DNA of 36,473 nucleotides from XYC2-FULL-41-22 sp041666465 (GTDB taxonomy: Bacteria > Patescibacteriota > Gracilibacteria > UBA1369 > UBA12470): assembly GCA_041666465.1 (NCBI GenBank), contig JBAYGX010000001.1:1-36473 (forward strand), written 5' to 3'. The position numbers and the translations under genes are program-made. The notes beneath the pieces were generated by a model. The model was given only the letters and a program-made list of their open reading frames with translations, searched no databases and was not told the origin of the DNA. Positions 17,180-24,951 of this stretch are shown piece by piece (positions within the stretch are counted from its first letter, which is position 1; each line of letters begins with the position of its first letter).

Positions 17180-17288
17180 GTTAATTATTGATTAAGCAAA
17201 TATCTGCAACGCTTCCAGATTTTCGAGAGCGTACATGCTAGCTCGAGAAAATCAGAAAGTGAAGCCATTTGCGAAAACAATAATTAAC
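17180..17288. repeat. 109-bp nested inverted repeat (MITE-like or structured RNA)
   Basis: The outer arms GTTAATTATTG (17180-17190) and CAATAATTAAC (17278-17288) are perfect 11-bp inverted repeats. Inside them, in register, GCAAAT (17196-17201) pairs with ATTTGC (17267-17272), GCTTC (17211-17215) with GAAGC (17261-17265), and GATTTTC (17218-17224) with GAAAATC (17247-17253). The right arm contains the der stop codon. There is no U-run, so a plain terminator is unlikely. No clear target-site duplication flanks it. Confidence 0.7.
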
Positions 17289-18600
17289 GAAAATCTATTC
17301 TTATCGCCGTCCCATTAAACCCAAACTTTTCTCTAAGTTTATTTTCCAAATATCTCTTGTAAGAAAAATGTATACTACCGGGATATCTAGTTCTAACAGT
17401 GAAACTCGGTGGTTTAATACCATCTTGTTTTATTGATAAAATCTTATTCTTTTTACCATGATAACTTCCTGCAGGTTCATGTTTCGCAATAGTTTCTTCA
17501 AGCCAAAATTTAAGATCACTTTGTGAGACTTTCTTTTCTCGTTCGTTATAACAATTAGCAACAACATCAAGTAATCCACCAATACCTTTTTTATTTTTAG
17601 CGGAAGTAAAAACAAGCGGAGCCCAAGGCAAGAAATCGAATTTATATAAAACCGTACTTATAAACCAATCTTCATTCTTCTTCGGTTCATCCATGAGATC
17701 ACTTTTGTTCACAACTAGAACAAGACCATTACCTCTCTCAATAATCTCGGAGGAGATATGCATATCCTGACTTATAATCCCTTTTGAATAATCCAAAACC
17801 AAAACAGTCACATCAGAATCTTCAATCGCACGCAAACTTCTAAGCACGCTAAATTTTTCAATACCTTTCTCAACTTTTCCACTTTTTCGCACTCCGGCCG
17901 TATCGACAAAAACAAACCTATGTTCCTTATATTTCATCTCAACCTCGACAGAATCACGAGTCGTACCAGGCACATCCGAAACAATCACCTCTTTTCTCCC
18001 CAAAATAGCATTTATCAAGGATGATTTTCCAACATTCGGAGTTCCAAGAAAACTAACCCTTATCGTCTTAAATTCATCGATTGGAACATTCTTATCGAAA
18101 CCCAATTCCTCAATTTCATCTTCAATATATTTAACAAGCGAATCAAGCCCAAACTTATGCAACGCTGAAACAGGAACCGCATTGCCAAATCCAAGTTCCG
18201 ACAAGCTATAAACATTATCTCTGATTTCCTGATTATCACATTTATTCGCAACCAAGATAATCGGCTTACCTGACTTCCTAAGAATATCGACAACATTAAA
18301 ATCCTCCGAACTTAAAGCCTTACTCCCGTCGGCAACAAACACGATAATATCAGCACCATCAATAGCAATTTTAGCCTGTTCCTTAACATTCGCCTCAATG
18401 GAATCGCCTTCGGCAACAGTAATACCACCTGTATCAACAAGATATGCCTGATATTCGTTAAGACGCGTTTTACACATCAATCTATCACGAGTAGTCCCAG
18501 CGATTTCGGACTCAATCGCCCTTCGTTGACCGAGTAACTTATTAAAAAGTGTCGATTTACCGGTATTTGGTTTACCGACAATTGCAACTATTGGAAGCAT
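17284..18600 (-). CDS. der: Ribosome-assembly GTPase Der (EngA)
   Basis: Der has two tandem GTPase domains and a KH-like C-terminal domain and acts in 50S assembly. Domain 1 has GKPNTGKSTLFNKLLG at the start, DTGG in G3 and NKCD in G4. Domain 2 (from about residue 180) has GTPNVGKSSLINAILG, DTAG and NKSD. The last 85 residues form the KH-like domain (PPSFTVRTRYPGSIHFSYKRYLENKLREKFGFNG). The 438-residue length is normal. The gene stands alone on its strand, divergent from yggS. Its stop lies in the right arm of the 17180-17288 repeat. Confidence 0.97.
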   Translation of the reverse strand: MLPIVAIVGKPNTGKSTLFNKLLGQRRAIESEIAGTTRDRLMCKTRLNEYQAYLVDTGGITVAEGDSIEANVKEQAKIAIDGADIIVFVADGSKALSSEDFNVVDILRKSGKPIILVANKCDNQEIRDNVYSLSELGFGNAVPVSALHKFGLDSLVKYIEDEIEELGFDKNVPIDEFKTIRVSFLGTPNVGKSSLINAILGRKEVIVSDVPGTTRDSVEVEMKYKEHRFVFVDTAGVRKSGKVEKGIEKFSVLRSLRAIEDSDVTVLVLDYSKGIISQDMHISSEIIERGNGLVLVVNKSDLMDEPKKNEDWFISTVLYKFDFLPWAPLVFTSAKNKKGIGGLLDVVANCYNEREKKVSQSDLKFWLEETIAKHEPAGSYHGKKNKILSIKQDGIKPPSFTVRTRYPGSIHFSYKRYLENKLREKFGFNGTAIRIDFR

Positions 18601-18635
18601 TTAAACAGTTTTCTTATCTTATAAAAACCGTTAAA

Positions 18636-18664
18636 ATCATAACAGTAGTTTCATCTATTCGCAA
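18636..18664 (-). promoter_or_regulatory. Probable der promoter
   Basis: On the - strand TTGCGA (18664-18659), 17-bp spacer, TATGAT (18641-18636), 36 bases before the der ATG at 18600. It lies in the 79-base spacer shared with yggS. Confidence 0.5.
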
Positions 18665-18679
18665 TTCACAAATTTGCAC

Positions 18680-19315
18680 ATGACATATATAAAACAAAAT
18701 ATAGACAGATTAAAGAATGAAATTCCTTCAAATATCACAATCATGGTTGTAACAAAAGGCCAAACAATCCCAAATATTTTGAAAGCCTTAAATTGCGGGA
18801 TTGATATAATAGGGGAAAACCGCATACAAGAAGCTCGCGAAAAATTCCCACATCTACCAAAACACATAAAAAAACATCTAATCGGTCACCTTCAAACGAA
18901 CAAGACTAAAGAAGCTGTTGAGTTATTCGATTTAATAGAAAGCGTCGATTCGGAAAAACTCGCTCATGAAATCAATAAACAAGCGGGGAAATTTGGAAAA
19001 AAAATGCCAATTTTCATTCAAGTAAATATAAGTCGCGAACCTCAAAAAAGCGGAATACTTGAAGAGGACATTGAAACATTAATAAAAACAATAAAAGACC
19101 TTCCCTATCTGGAACTTAAAGGTCTAATGGCAATTGCGGAAGATACAAATAATCTAAAAATAACACAAGCACAATTCTCGAAAATGCAACAACTCAAAAA
19201 TAAATACAACCTGGAAGAACTATCAATGGGAATGAGCCAAGATTATAAAGAAGCCATCAAACACGGTTCGACACAGGTACGACTTGGTTCTGCAATTTTC
19301 GACAATCTGCTATAA
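18680..19315 (+). CDS. yggS: YggS/PROSC-family PLP-binding protein
   Basis: Members bind pyridoxal phosphate on a single-domain TIM barrel and help keep vitamin B6 and amino-acid pools balanced; no catalytic reaction is established. The PLP lysine is Lys26 in MVVTKGQT. Other family blocks are GENRIQEAREKF, HLIGHLQTNKTKEAV, VNISREPQKSG, GLMAIAE and the phosphate-binding end MGMSQDYKEAIKHGSTQVRLGSAIF. I chose ATG at 18680 over an upstream TTG at 18674. At 211 residues it is slightly shorter than the usual 225-235. A hairpin follows the stop. Confidence 0.94.
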   Translation: MTYIKQNIDRLKNEIPSNITIMVVTKGQTIPNILKALNCGIDIIGENRIQEAREKFPHLPKHIKKHLIGHLQTNKTKEAVELFDLIESVDSEKLAHEINKQAGKFGKKMPIFIQVNISREPQKSGILEEDIETLIKTIKDLPYLELKGLMAIAEDTNNLKITQAQFSKMQQLKNKYNLEELSMGMSQDYKEAIKHGSTQVRLGSAIFDNLL

Positions 19316-19333
19316 TCCAAACGCAAGGATGTC

Positions 19334-19365
19334 AGCCACGGGAAGCGCTAACGATCCCAGTGGCT
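19334..19365 (+). other. Stem-loop between yggS and the pilin gene
   Basis: AGCCAC-GGGA (19334-19343) pairs with TCCC-A-GTGGCT (19355-19365), a 10-bp stem with one bulged A and an 11-base loop. The first T-run (GTTTTT) starts about 13 bases after the stem, too far for a standard terminator. It could be a weak terminator, an mRNA stabiliser or part of the pilin leader. Confidence 0.4.
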
Positions 19366-19421
19366 ATATGATTAAGTTGTTTTTCGTTAGAAAACTCTAT
19401 CCGCAAAATTAAAAAACAAAT

Positions 19422-19910
19422 ATGAAAAAAATAACAATTACTATTCTGACCGGAATAATATTGTTTAGCGTCGTACAACCGACATTTGCAGCGGGAACAA
19501 CGATATTACCATCCGGAGTTGACGATTTTTCAGATAGCGCATGTATAACCATACTTGACGATGTTAATTCAGATGAAGAAAAAAGAGAAAAATACAAAAA
19601 CAGCATCTGTTATGGAATAACTGCAGAACCATGCTGGGAAGAAGTTCTCGCTTGCGGCATCAAAACCGGCGACATGCATCTCTGGATGCTCCCTTATTAT
19701 GTAACAAGACTTATTGAATTCGCAATAGGAATAGCCGGAATTATCAGCGTGCTATTCACAATCCTAGGCGGATATTTTTACGCATGGGGAGGTCTCACAG
19801 AAGACAAAGAAAAAGGCAAAAAAACGGTAATGTATGCCCTTATCGGACTTGCATTATCTGCTTTCGCTTGGATCCTTGTAAACATAGTCCAAACAACTTT
19901 AACTGCATAG
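19422..19910 (+). CDS. TrbC/VirB2-like pilin
   Basis: The 162-residue precursor has a signal peptide (1-23, ending PTFAA), a cysteine-containing exported loop of about 65 residues (CITIL, CYGITAEPCWEEVLACG), then two hydrophobic segments (about 91-115, RLIEFAIGIAGIISVLFTILGG, and 135-158, MYALIGLALSAFAWILVNIV) joined by a charged turn (TEDKEKGKK). This hairpin is the VirB2/TrbC pilin layout, and similar genes are frequent in Patescibacteria. The extra loop before the first segment and its five cysteines are unusual for VirB2. No VirB4, VirB6 or other conjugation gene is nearby. Confidence 0.78.
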   Translation: MKKITITILTGIILFSVVQPTFAAGTTILPSGVDDFSDSACITILDDVNSDEEKREKYKNSICYGITAEPCWEEVLACGIKTGDMHLWMLPYYVTRLIEFAIGIAGIISVLFTILGGYFYAWGGLTEDKEKGKKTVMYALIGLALSAFAWILVNIVQTTLTA

Positions 19911-19913
19911 AAA

Positions 19914-19998
19914 GACATAAGTCGTAAGCCATAGGACATAAGCAATCCGAAATCCACTCTTCCCCTAACTACTAACTACTTACTACAAGCTACTAACC
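19914..19998. repeat. Low-complexity intergenic repeat words
   Basis: The whole spacer is made of short repeating words: GACATAAG twice (19914-19921 and 19935-19942) around CGTAAGCCAT, then a run of ACTA/CTAC words from about 19964. The 10-mer CGTAAGCCAT recurs at 27037-27046. There is no plausible gene and no promoter. Confidence 0.5.
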
Positions 19999-20005
19999 TA
20001 TCCAC

Positions 20006-21229
20006 ATGCCAATCCAACATTTCAGAAAATTTATTTCAGGCTCGAAAAAACGAATCCAAAAGATAAAAGAAAAGATTAACGAGATTAGCAAAATAGAACA
20101 ATACGAAGAAGACCATATTAAAAAAGAATATGCTGAACCAAAGTCAAAACAGCCCGAGAAAATAACAGTAAATCTCTCAATTGCAAGCGTAGCAAAAGCA
20201 ACTCTCGTAATCATGCTTTTATATTTCGCAAGCAAATTCATTTATGAAATAAAAAGCATTCTCCTGATACTTTTTGTCGCCATACTTTTCTATGCCGCAA
20301 TCGAACCAACAGTTAACAAACTAGAAAACAGAAGAATTCCACGCGCAATAAGTGTACTTGGAATTTACCTAATGATGATTGGAGTAATTGTATTTTTCAT
20401 ATCAAATCTCATACCTATAGTAGCAGAACAACTTCTGGAAATAGCCAGATCCGCAGGACAATTAATCACTAATATAACCGAAGGGAAAGCACTCACAAAC
20501 CTACCTTTTTCAGACAAATTAACGCCTTTAATTCACGACGCCTTGGCTGGAATAGATCAAGCAACAGTAATAAACAACATACAAGCCGCTCTCGAAAAAA
20601 TAGCGGGACAACTCCAAAATGTCGCGGGCAACACATGGACAGCAATAAAAATAGTTTTCAATGGGATATTCAATGCAATTCTCGTATTAATCATTACGTT
20701 CTTTTTGGTAACAGATAAAGGAAGTGTGGATGGATTTATTAAATCGCTCTTCCCAATCAAATACACAGACTACATAATAGAAAAATCCGAAAAAATAAAA
20801 GGTAAAATCGGCCAATGGTTGCGCGGTCAACTCATGCTCATGGGTTGTATGTTCATTCTTTATTTAACAGGGTTCTGGATTCTTGGAATCGATTACGCGA
20901 TAACGCTTGCAATGATGGGAGGACTAGCGGAACTCTTACCGGTTATAGGGCCAATTCTTGCAGGAATACCGGCTATCCTTATTGGATTTAATGAATCTCC
21001 ATGGCTCGTTTTATGGGTATTGGGTTTAATAATTCTCATTCAACAAATAGAAGGAAACATACTAATTCCGGTAATAATGAAAAAAGCTGTTGGATTAAAA
21101 CCTGTCGTAATAATGATTTCCGTGCTTATAGGATACCAACTTCTTGGAATCCTCGGAATAGTTCTGGCGGTACCTGTCGCAACAACAGCATCAATTTTTA
21201 TCAACGACTACCTCCGAAAGGATAAGTAA
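20006..21229 (+). CDS. AI-2E/PerM-family membrane permease
   Basis: The 407-residue protein belongs to the AI-2E transporter (PerM) family. A charged, helical N-terminal extension of about 55 residues precedes the membrane part. Hydrophobic segments lie at about 65-82, 86-105, 113-137, 217-240, 275-300, 305-335 and 340-400. The family blocks are intact: GQWLRGQL, YAITLAMMGGLAELLPVIGPILAGIPA and GNILIPVIMKKAVGLKPVVIM. Known members export small molecules or act in ion exchange; no substrate can be assigned. The 3' end overlaps the convergent glycosyltransferase by 39 bases. Confidence 0.9.
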   Translation: MPIQHFRKFISGSKKRIQKIKEKINEISKIEQYEEDHIKKEYAEPKSKQPEKITVNLSIASVAKATLVIMLLYFASKFIYEIKSILLILFVAILFYAAIEPTVNKLENRRIPRAISVLGIYLMMIGVIVFFISNLIPIVAEQLLEIARSAGQLITNITEGKALTNLPFSDKLTPLIHDALAGIDQATVINNIQAALEKIAGQLQNVAGNTWTAIKIVFNGIFNAILVLIITFFLVTDKGSVDGFIKSLFPIKYTDYIIEKSEKIKGKIGQWLRGQLMLMGCMFILYLTGFWILGIDYAITLAMMGGLAELLPVIGPILAGIPAILIGFNESPWLVLWVLGLIILIQQIEGNILIPVIMKKAVGLKPVVIMISVLIGYQLLGILGIVLAVPVATTASIFINDYLRKDK

Positions 21230-22255
21230 AATTTCTTTCGCCGTTTTCTCCCAACTAAATTCGTTTGCTTTCGCAATCAGTTTTTGTCTATCACCATTCA
21301 AAGAAACAAGCTTTTTCATACCATCTGAAATCGCCACAATATCTAAGGGATCCGCATAAATCGCCAAATCGCCGGCAATCTCCTGCATAGGACTATCTTT
21401 ACTAGTCAAAACCGGACACCCGCACTGAAAAGCTTCAAGAACGGGCAACCCAAACCCTTCATATAAAGAAACATAAACAAGCCCCAAAGCCGATTTATAT
21501 AAAGCTTCTTTATCAGATTCAGGAACATGCCCGATAAACCTGACACAATTCACTTCGGGTAATTTTAATTTGGCAAAAACCCTATTATCAAAATCACCGG
21601 CAACAATCAACTCAACACCATCTAAATCAGCCTTCTCAAAAGCTTCAATCACTCGTTTCAAATTTTTCCTTGGTTCGATAGTAGATAATGACAACAAATA
21701 TTTCCCCTTAACCACCTCGCCACTTCCGCCAGACAAACAGGGCGCTTCGTAAACCACACTGCTTTCAACCCCAATCAATTCCTTAACTTCACGCACGGTA
21801 AAATGCGAAACAGAAATAACTTTCGAAGCTTCTCTGAAATATTTCTTCGGTCTATTCAACAGATACCAAAAACGACTTTTAAGCGAAAAAAAATGCGGGA
21901 ATCTCAAATAAGAAAGGTCATGACACATACAAACTTTCTTAACTTTTTTAGGTAAATTAATCGGTCTCATATCAGGCATAAAAAAAACATCAACTCCAAG
22001 ATCAACCTTCGGCCAAGGCATAAAAAACTGAGAAAAATTAAAAATCCGATTCGGAACTCGCCAAAAAATCTTCTTCACATTCGGCCCATCAAACTGGTCA
22101 AAAATTTTTGCATATCTCTTATCCCAACCAACCAAAAATAAAACGAATTCATGTTCACTCGACTTAATCATTTCAACAACAACCTCTCTTGTGAAAATCG
22201 GCACACCACTAACTTTTCCGGATAAAAGCGCCCTTAAATCAATTCCGATTTTCAT
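21191..22255 (-). CDS. GT4-family glycosyltransferase
   Basis: The 354-residue protein is a GT-B fold, retaining family 4 enzyme. The N-terminal domain starts MKIGIDLRALLSGKVSGVPIF, a pattern typical of mannosyl-type GT4 enzymes that read a gap and then GV or GI. The donor-binding domain has LSLSTIEPRKNL (about 185-197) and the E-x7-E motif in SLYEGFGLPVLEAFQCGCPVL (about 265-285). It should act at the cytoplasmic face on a nucleotide sugar. It follows the Wzz-like gene by 11 bases and is the last gene of the surface polysaccharide cluster. Confidence 0.92.
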   Translation of the reverse strand: MKIGIDLRALLSGKVSGVPIFTREVVVEMIKSSEHEFVLFLVGWDKRYAKIFDQFDGPNVKKIFWRVPNRIFNFSQFFMPWPKVDLGVDVFFMPDMRPINLPKKVKKVCMCHDLSYLRFPHFFSLKSRFWYLLNRPKKYFREASKVISVSHFTVREVKELIGVESSVVYEAPCLSGGSGEVVKGKYLLSLSTIEPRKNLKRVIEAFEKADLDGVELIVAGDFDNRVFAKLKLPEVNCVRFIGHVPESDKEALYKSALGLVYVSLYEGFGLPVLEAFQCGCPVLTSKDSPMQEIAGDLAIYADPLDIVAISDGMKKLVSLNGDRQKLIAKANEFSWEKTAKEILLILSEVVVDKN

Positions 22256-22266
22256 CTGATTAACAA

Positions 22267-23208
22267 TTAAATCTCAACCCATTCCACCGAGTCCGCAAAT
22301 CTTTTCAAAAATTCGAGGTCTTTCTCTTTCGCACAACCAACTTTCACAAACAACAAATAATCACCTTTTTTAAACTCGCCGGAAACGACTTTGCCATCAA
22401 TAACCTCCTCAATATCTCCCTTAATCGCACTCAAATCCATACCAACACCCAAAACATACACCCCTTTATTAATCACATTGGAAACAAACTTGAGCTTCTC
22501 CCCCATCTGTTTTTCGCAACAAACAGGCCGGAACGGCCCTCTACTATAAGCCTGTTTGCGTATGCAAACATCAATTGCGCATAAAGATTTTTTACCAAAA
22601 ACCTCACCAGCCTGAAAAGCAAAAGAAACCGTACCGGTAAAATACTCATAAACCAAATAGAAACCAACAACCAATAAAACACCAAACAAAAACCCAATCA
22701 AGCCGTTAAATAAAACCTTGGGCTCATGAGTCCAAATCGTAATTTCCGGATTCGCGACCTTATAAGAAGTCTCCATCGTTCCGTTATAAGAAGCCAATCT
22801 TTCGGTCAACTCATCAACAGTGGCGGTAGCCGCCAAATTAACAATTTCCTCATCATTACCGATAATACTAAAAATCACATTCTGCCTTTCCTGTTGTCTT
22901 GCGGTCACGGAAACACTCCCCGAAACACGCTCATTAACTTGATCACCAAAAGAAGGATCCATACTCCAGCCTTGAACAGTCTGCGCGAAATAGTAATCCG
23001 CTTCAGTCACACCTCTCGCACCAAAAGCTTCAGCCTGATCAGGATAAACACCCTGCTCCATACCGATAGACATAAATACAATTGCCTCGTAAGACTTTTC
23101 CGAAAAAGAAGATGTATAAACAAAAGCACTCACTCCGCAAACAATTCCAACAACAATAGCCTTCCACTTAATTCTCCATAAAAACGATAGATAATTTCGT
23201 ACATCCAT
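22267..23208 (-). CDS. Wzz-like chain-length protein containing an in-frame palindromic repeat
   Basis: The 313-residue protein has the polysaccharide co-polymerase layout: a short N-terminus (NYLSFLWRIKWKAIVVGIV), membrane segment 1 (about 16-32), an extracytoplasmic region with the helical part around 95-150, and membrane segment 2 (about 166-188, FNGLIGFLFGVLLVVGFYLVYEY). About 125 cytoplasmic residues follow; they lack the Walker motifs of the BY-kinase. Residues about 214-229 (CIRKQAYSRGPFRPV) are encoded by the dispersed repeat at 22523-22569 and do not look like family sequence. It lies between two GT4 genes and should control chain length or export of the surface glycan. Confidence 0.8.
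   Translation of the reverse strand: MDVRNYLSFLWRIKWKAIVVGIVCGVSAFVYTSSFSEKSYEAIVFMSIGMEQGVYPDQAEAFGARGVTEADYYFAQTVQGWSMDPSFGDQVNERVSGSVSVTARQQERQNVIFSIIGNDEEIVNLAATATVDELTERLASYNGTMETSYKVANPEITIWTHEPKVLFNGLIGFLFGVLLVVGFYLVYEYFTGTVSFAFQAGEVFGKKSLCAIDVCIRKQAYSRGPFRPVCCEKQMGEKLKFVSNVINKGVYVLGVGMDLSAIKGDIEEVIDGKVVSGEFKKGDYLLFVKVGCAKEKDLEFLKRFADSVEWVEI
22523..22569 (+). repeat. Dispersed palindromic repeat, copy A, inside the Wzz-like gene
   Basis: The copy reads ACAGGCCGG-A-ACGGCCCT, a variable stretch with TATAAGC, then TGTTTGCGTATGCAAAC. It contains two inverted repeats: ACAGGC (22523-22528) with GCCTGT (22550-22555), and GTTTGC (22554-22559) with GCAAAC (22564-22569). Copy B is at 36198-36253 in the opposite orientation and has about ten more bases in the middle. 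The insertion keeps the Wzz-like frame open. Confidence 0.8.
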
Positions 23209-23223
23209 AAAAATAAAAGTTAA

Positions 23224-24327
23224 TTATTTATGAAACTCACTCCATTTTTTCTTAATAAAACCTTTAAGATCATTCTCAAACCTCTGTTGCGAAAAATCCT
23301 TAACACTCTCTTTAATTTTAAAAGAGTCGAATTTCCTTTCCTTAAATTTCAAAACTGCCTTGATAAGAGCCTCGGCGGATTGAGTCTTGAAAAACATTCC
23401 ACTAACTCCATCTGAAACAGTCTCAAGCGCACCGCCTTCGGCATAAGCGATAACAGGTCTACCGGAAGCCATCGCCTCAACAGGCGCAATCCCGAAATCC
23501 TCAACTTGTGGGAAAATAAACGCCTTACATTTGGAATAAAGCTCCCTAAGCTCCTCATCCTTAACATATCCCAAAAACTCAATATTATCATTCGCAATTC
23601 TCTTGAGTCGTTTCATTTCCGGCCCATTACCGGCAATTTTTAAAGGAAATCCCAAGTGATTAAAAGCCTCAACTATGATATCGAATCTTTTGTAAGGAAT
23701 TAGCCGCCCAACCGCCAAATAAAAAGGAGAAACATCTTTTGATTCATAAAAACCTTCCGTATCAACAGGCGGATAAATCGTCTTGGAATCCTTTCTGTAA
23801 TATTTCTTAATTCTCTCGCCTATATAATTGGAATTAGAAATAAAATAATCCACCCTCTCTGCAGCCAACCTGTCCCACAAACGAATATCATGAAGCACAT
23901 AAGGCGCAATACTCTTAATCGCCTTTGGCCACGGATATTCACGGATATACCTATGACAATCGTCCCAAACATACCTCATCGGCGTATGACAATAACAGAT
24001 ATGCATCGTCTCGGGCTTGGTTATCACCCCCTTGGCGCACGAATGAGAGCTTGAAAGAACAATATCGTACTCACCAAGATCAAATTGCTCAAAAGCCATT
24101 GGCATCCATTTCAAATACCATTGATGTTTCTTTTTTGCCATCGGCCATTTTTGCAAAAAAGAAGTCTTAACATCCGCATCCTTAAATTCAGGCAAACTTT
24201 TCTCATTATAAACCGATGTAAAAATCGGCGCATTCGGAAACATTTTATGCATGGCAAAAACCACCTTTTCCGCCCCTCCGGAATCCGTTAACCAATCAGC
24301 GATGATTGCTACCTTAAGACCGTCCAT
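23224..24327 (-). CDS. GT4-family glycosyltransferase
   Basis: The 367-residue GT-B enzyme starts KVAIIADWLTDSGGAEKV, the glycine-rich donor loop of family 4. The CHTPMRYVWDD block near residue 113 is typical of a subgroup found in polysaccharide clusters. The C-terminal domain has YLAVGRLIPYKRFDIIVEAF (about 205-225), the IAGNGPE loop and the E-x7-E motif in EDFGIAPVEAMASGRPVIAY. It is the first gene of the cluster GT4-Wzz-GT4. A TATAAT box only 8 bases before the ATG would give an almost leaderless transcript; no good -35 accompanies it. Confidence 0.93.
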   Translation of the reverse strand: MDGLKVAIIADWLTDSGGAEKVVFAMHKMFPNAPIFTSVYNEKSLPEFKDADVKTSFLQKWPMAKKKHQWYLKWMPMAFEQFDLGEYDIVLSSSHSCAKGVITKPETMHICYCHTPMRYVWDDCHRYIREYPWPKAIKSIAPYVLHDIRLWDRLAAERVDYFISNSNYIGERIKKYYRKDSKTIYPPVDTEGFYESKDVSPFYLAVGRLIPYKRFDIIVEAFNHLGFPLKIAGNGPEMKRLKRIANDNIEFLGYVKDEELRELYSKCKAFIFPQVEDFGIAPVEAMASGRPVIAYAEGGALETVSDGVSGMFFKTQSAEALIKAVLKFKERKFDSFKIKESVKDFSQQRFENDLKGFIKKKWSEFHK

Positions 24328-24442
24328 TTAAATAAATTATATACGGGGAAAATATAAAGCAGGAGAACAGATTTAGCAAACAGATAACAGCAGCTCGAAA
24401 ATTCATTATTGCAAGTTATAACCTACAAGCTAGATCAATCAC

Positions 24443-24471
24443 TTGACAAGAAGAAGAAGAAGCGGTATTAT
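24443..24471 (+). promoter_or_regulatory. Strong promoter of the 24501 orphan gene
   Basis: TTGACA (24443-24448), a purine-rich 17-bp spacer ending GCGG, then TATTAT (24466-24471), with the -10 box 35 bases before the ATG. The bases after the -10 (TCGCGTC, later AACTCAT) match those of the 26276 promoter. Confidence 0.85.
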
Positions 24472-24500
24472 TCGCGTCAAATCTATAACTCATTTATAAA

Positions 24501-24899
24501 ATGGAAACACCTGAAGGAGGAACAGGCCAATCATTCGTACCGCATATGACTAGAACGGACATAACGGACATAACGAGAATAATAATAACAAGAAGACTAT
24601 CAAAATTTGAATTTGCATTAGTACTTATGACAGGAATTGTCATCGAAGAAGGAATTGACGTAGTCCGACAACTAATACAAGACACAATAACCCCAGAACA
24701 AGTTTTGATAAATACTATATGTCAAAACCCAGGAGTACTGATGACAGCAACTGAACTTGCAAAAACAAGCACACAAACAGAAGGAGATGTCAGTCCTATT
24801 GACCAAACCGAACTAGAAACCATGACATCTACAATCCAAGATTTAATAGCATCAAGCACTCTTTGTAACGAACAAATGACAAGCAATAGCGCTTTCTGA
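24501..24899 (+). CDS. Orphan hypothetical protein
   Basis: The 132-residue protein is not recognised. It has no signal peptide. One moderately hydrophobic stretch (FEFALVLMTGIVIEEGIDVV, about 37-56) may be a buried helix. The rest is Thr-, Glu- and Gln-rich and acidic, with two or three cysteines, ending in a helical segment (LETMTSTIQDLIASSTLC). It ends in TGA. The near-consensus promoter directly upstream is the main reason to accept it as real. It stands between - strand genes and forms no operon. Confidence 0.65.
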   Translation: METPEGGTGQSFVPHMTRTDITDITRIIITRRLSKFEFALVLMTGIVIEEGIDVVRQLIQDTITPEQVLINTICQNPGVLMTATELAKTSTQTEGDVSPIDQTELETMTSTIQDLIASSTLCNEQMTSNSAF

Positions 24900-24951
24900 A
24901 GAAACACCAATCTTCTTTTTCTCTACAACCTACCATTACTAGCTATCTCCT

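Noticed and set aside
19343..19352. AAGCGCTAAC shared by the 19334 stem-loop and the rpsB leader (27144-27153)
   Set aside because: The 10-mer sits in different structural contexts, loop versus helix strand, and a chance match of this size is likely in 36 kb.
19334..19380. Rho-independent terminator of yggS
   Set aside because: The T-run begins too far from the stem, so the structure is listed only as a stem-loop.
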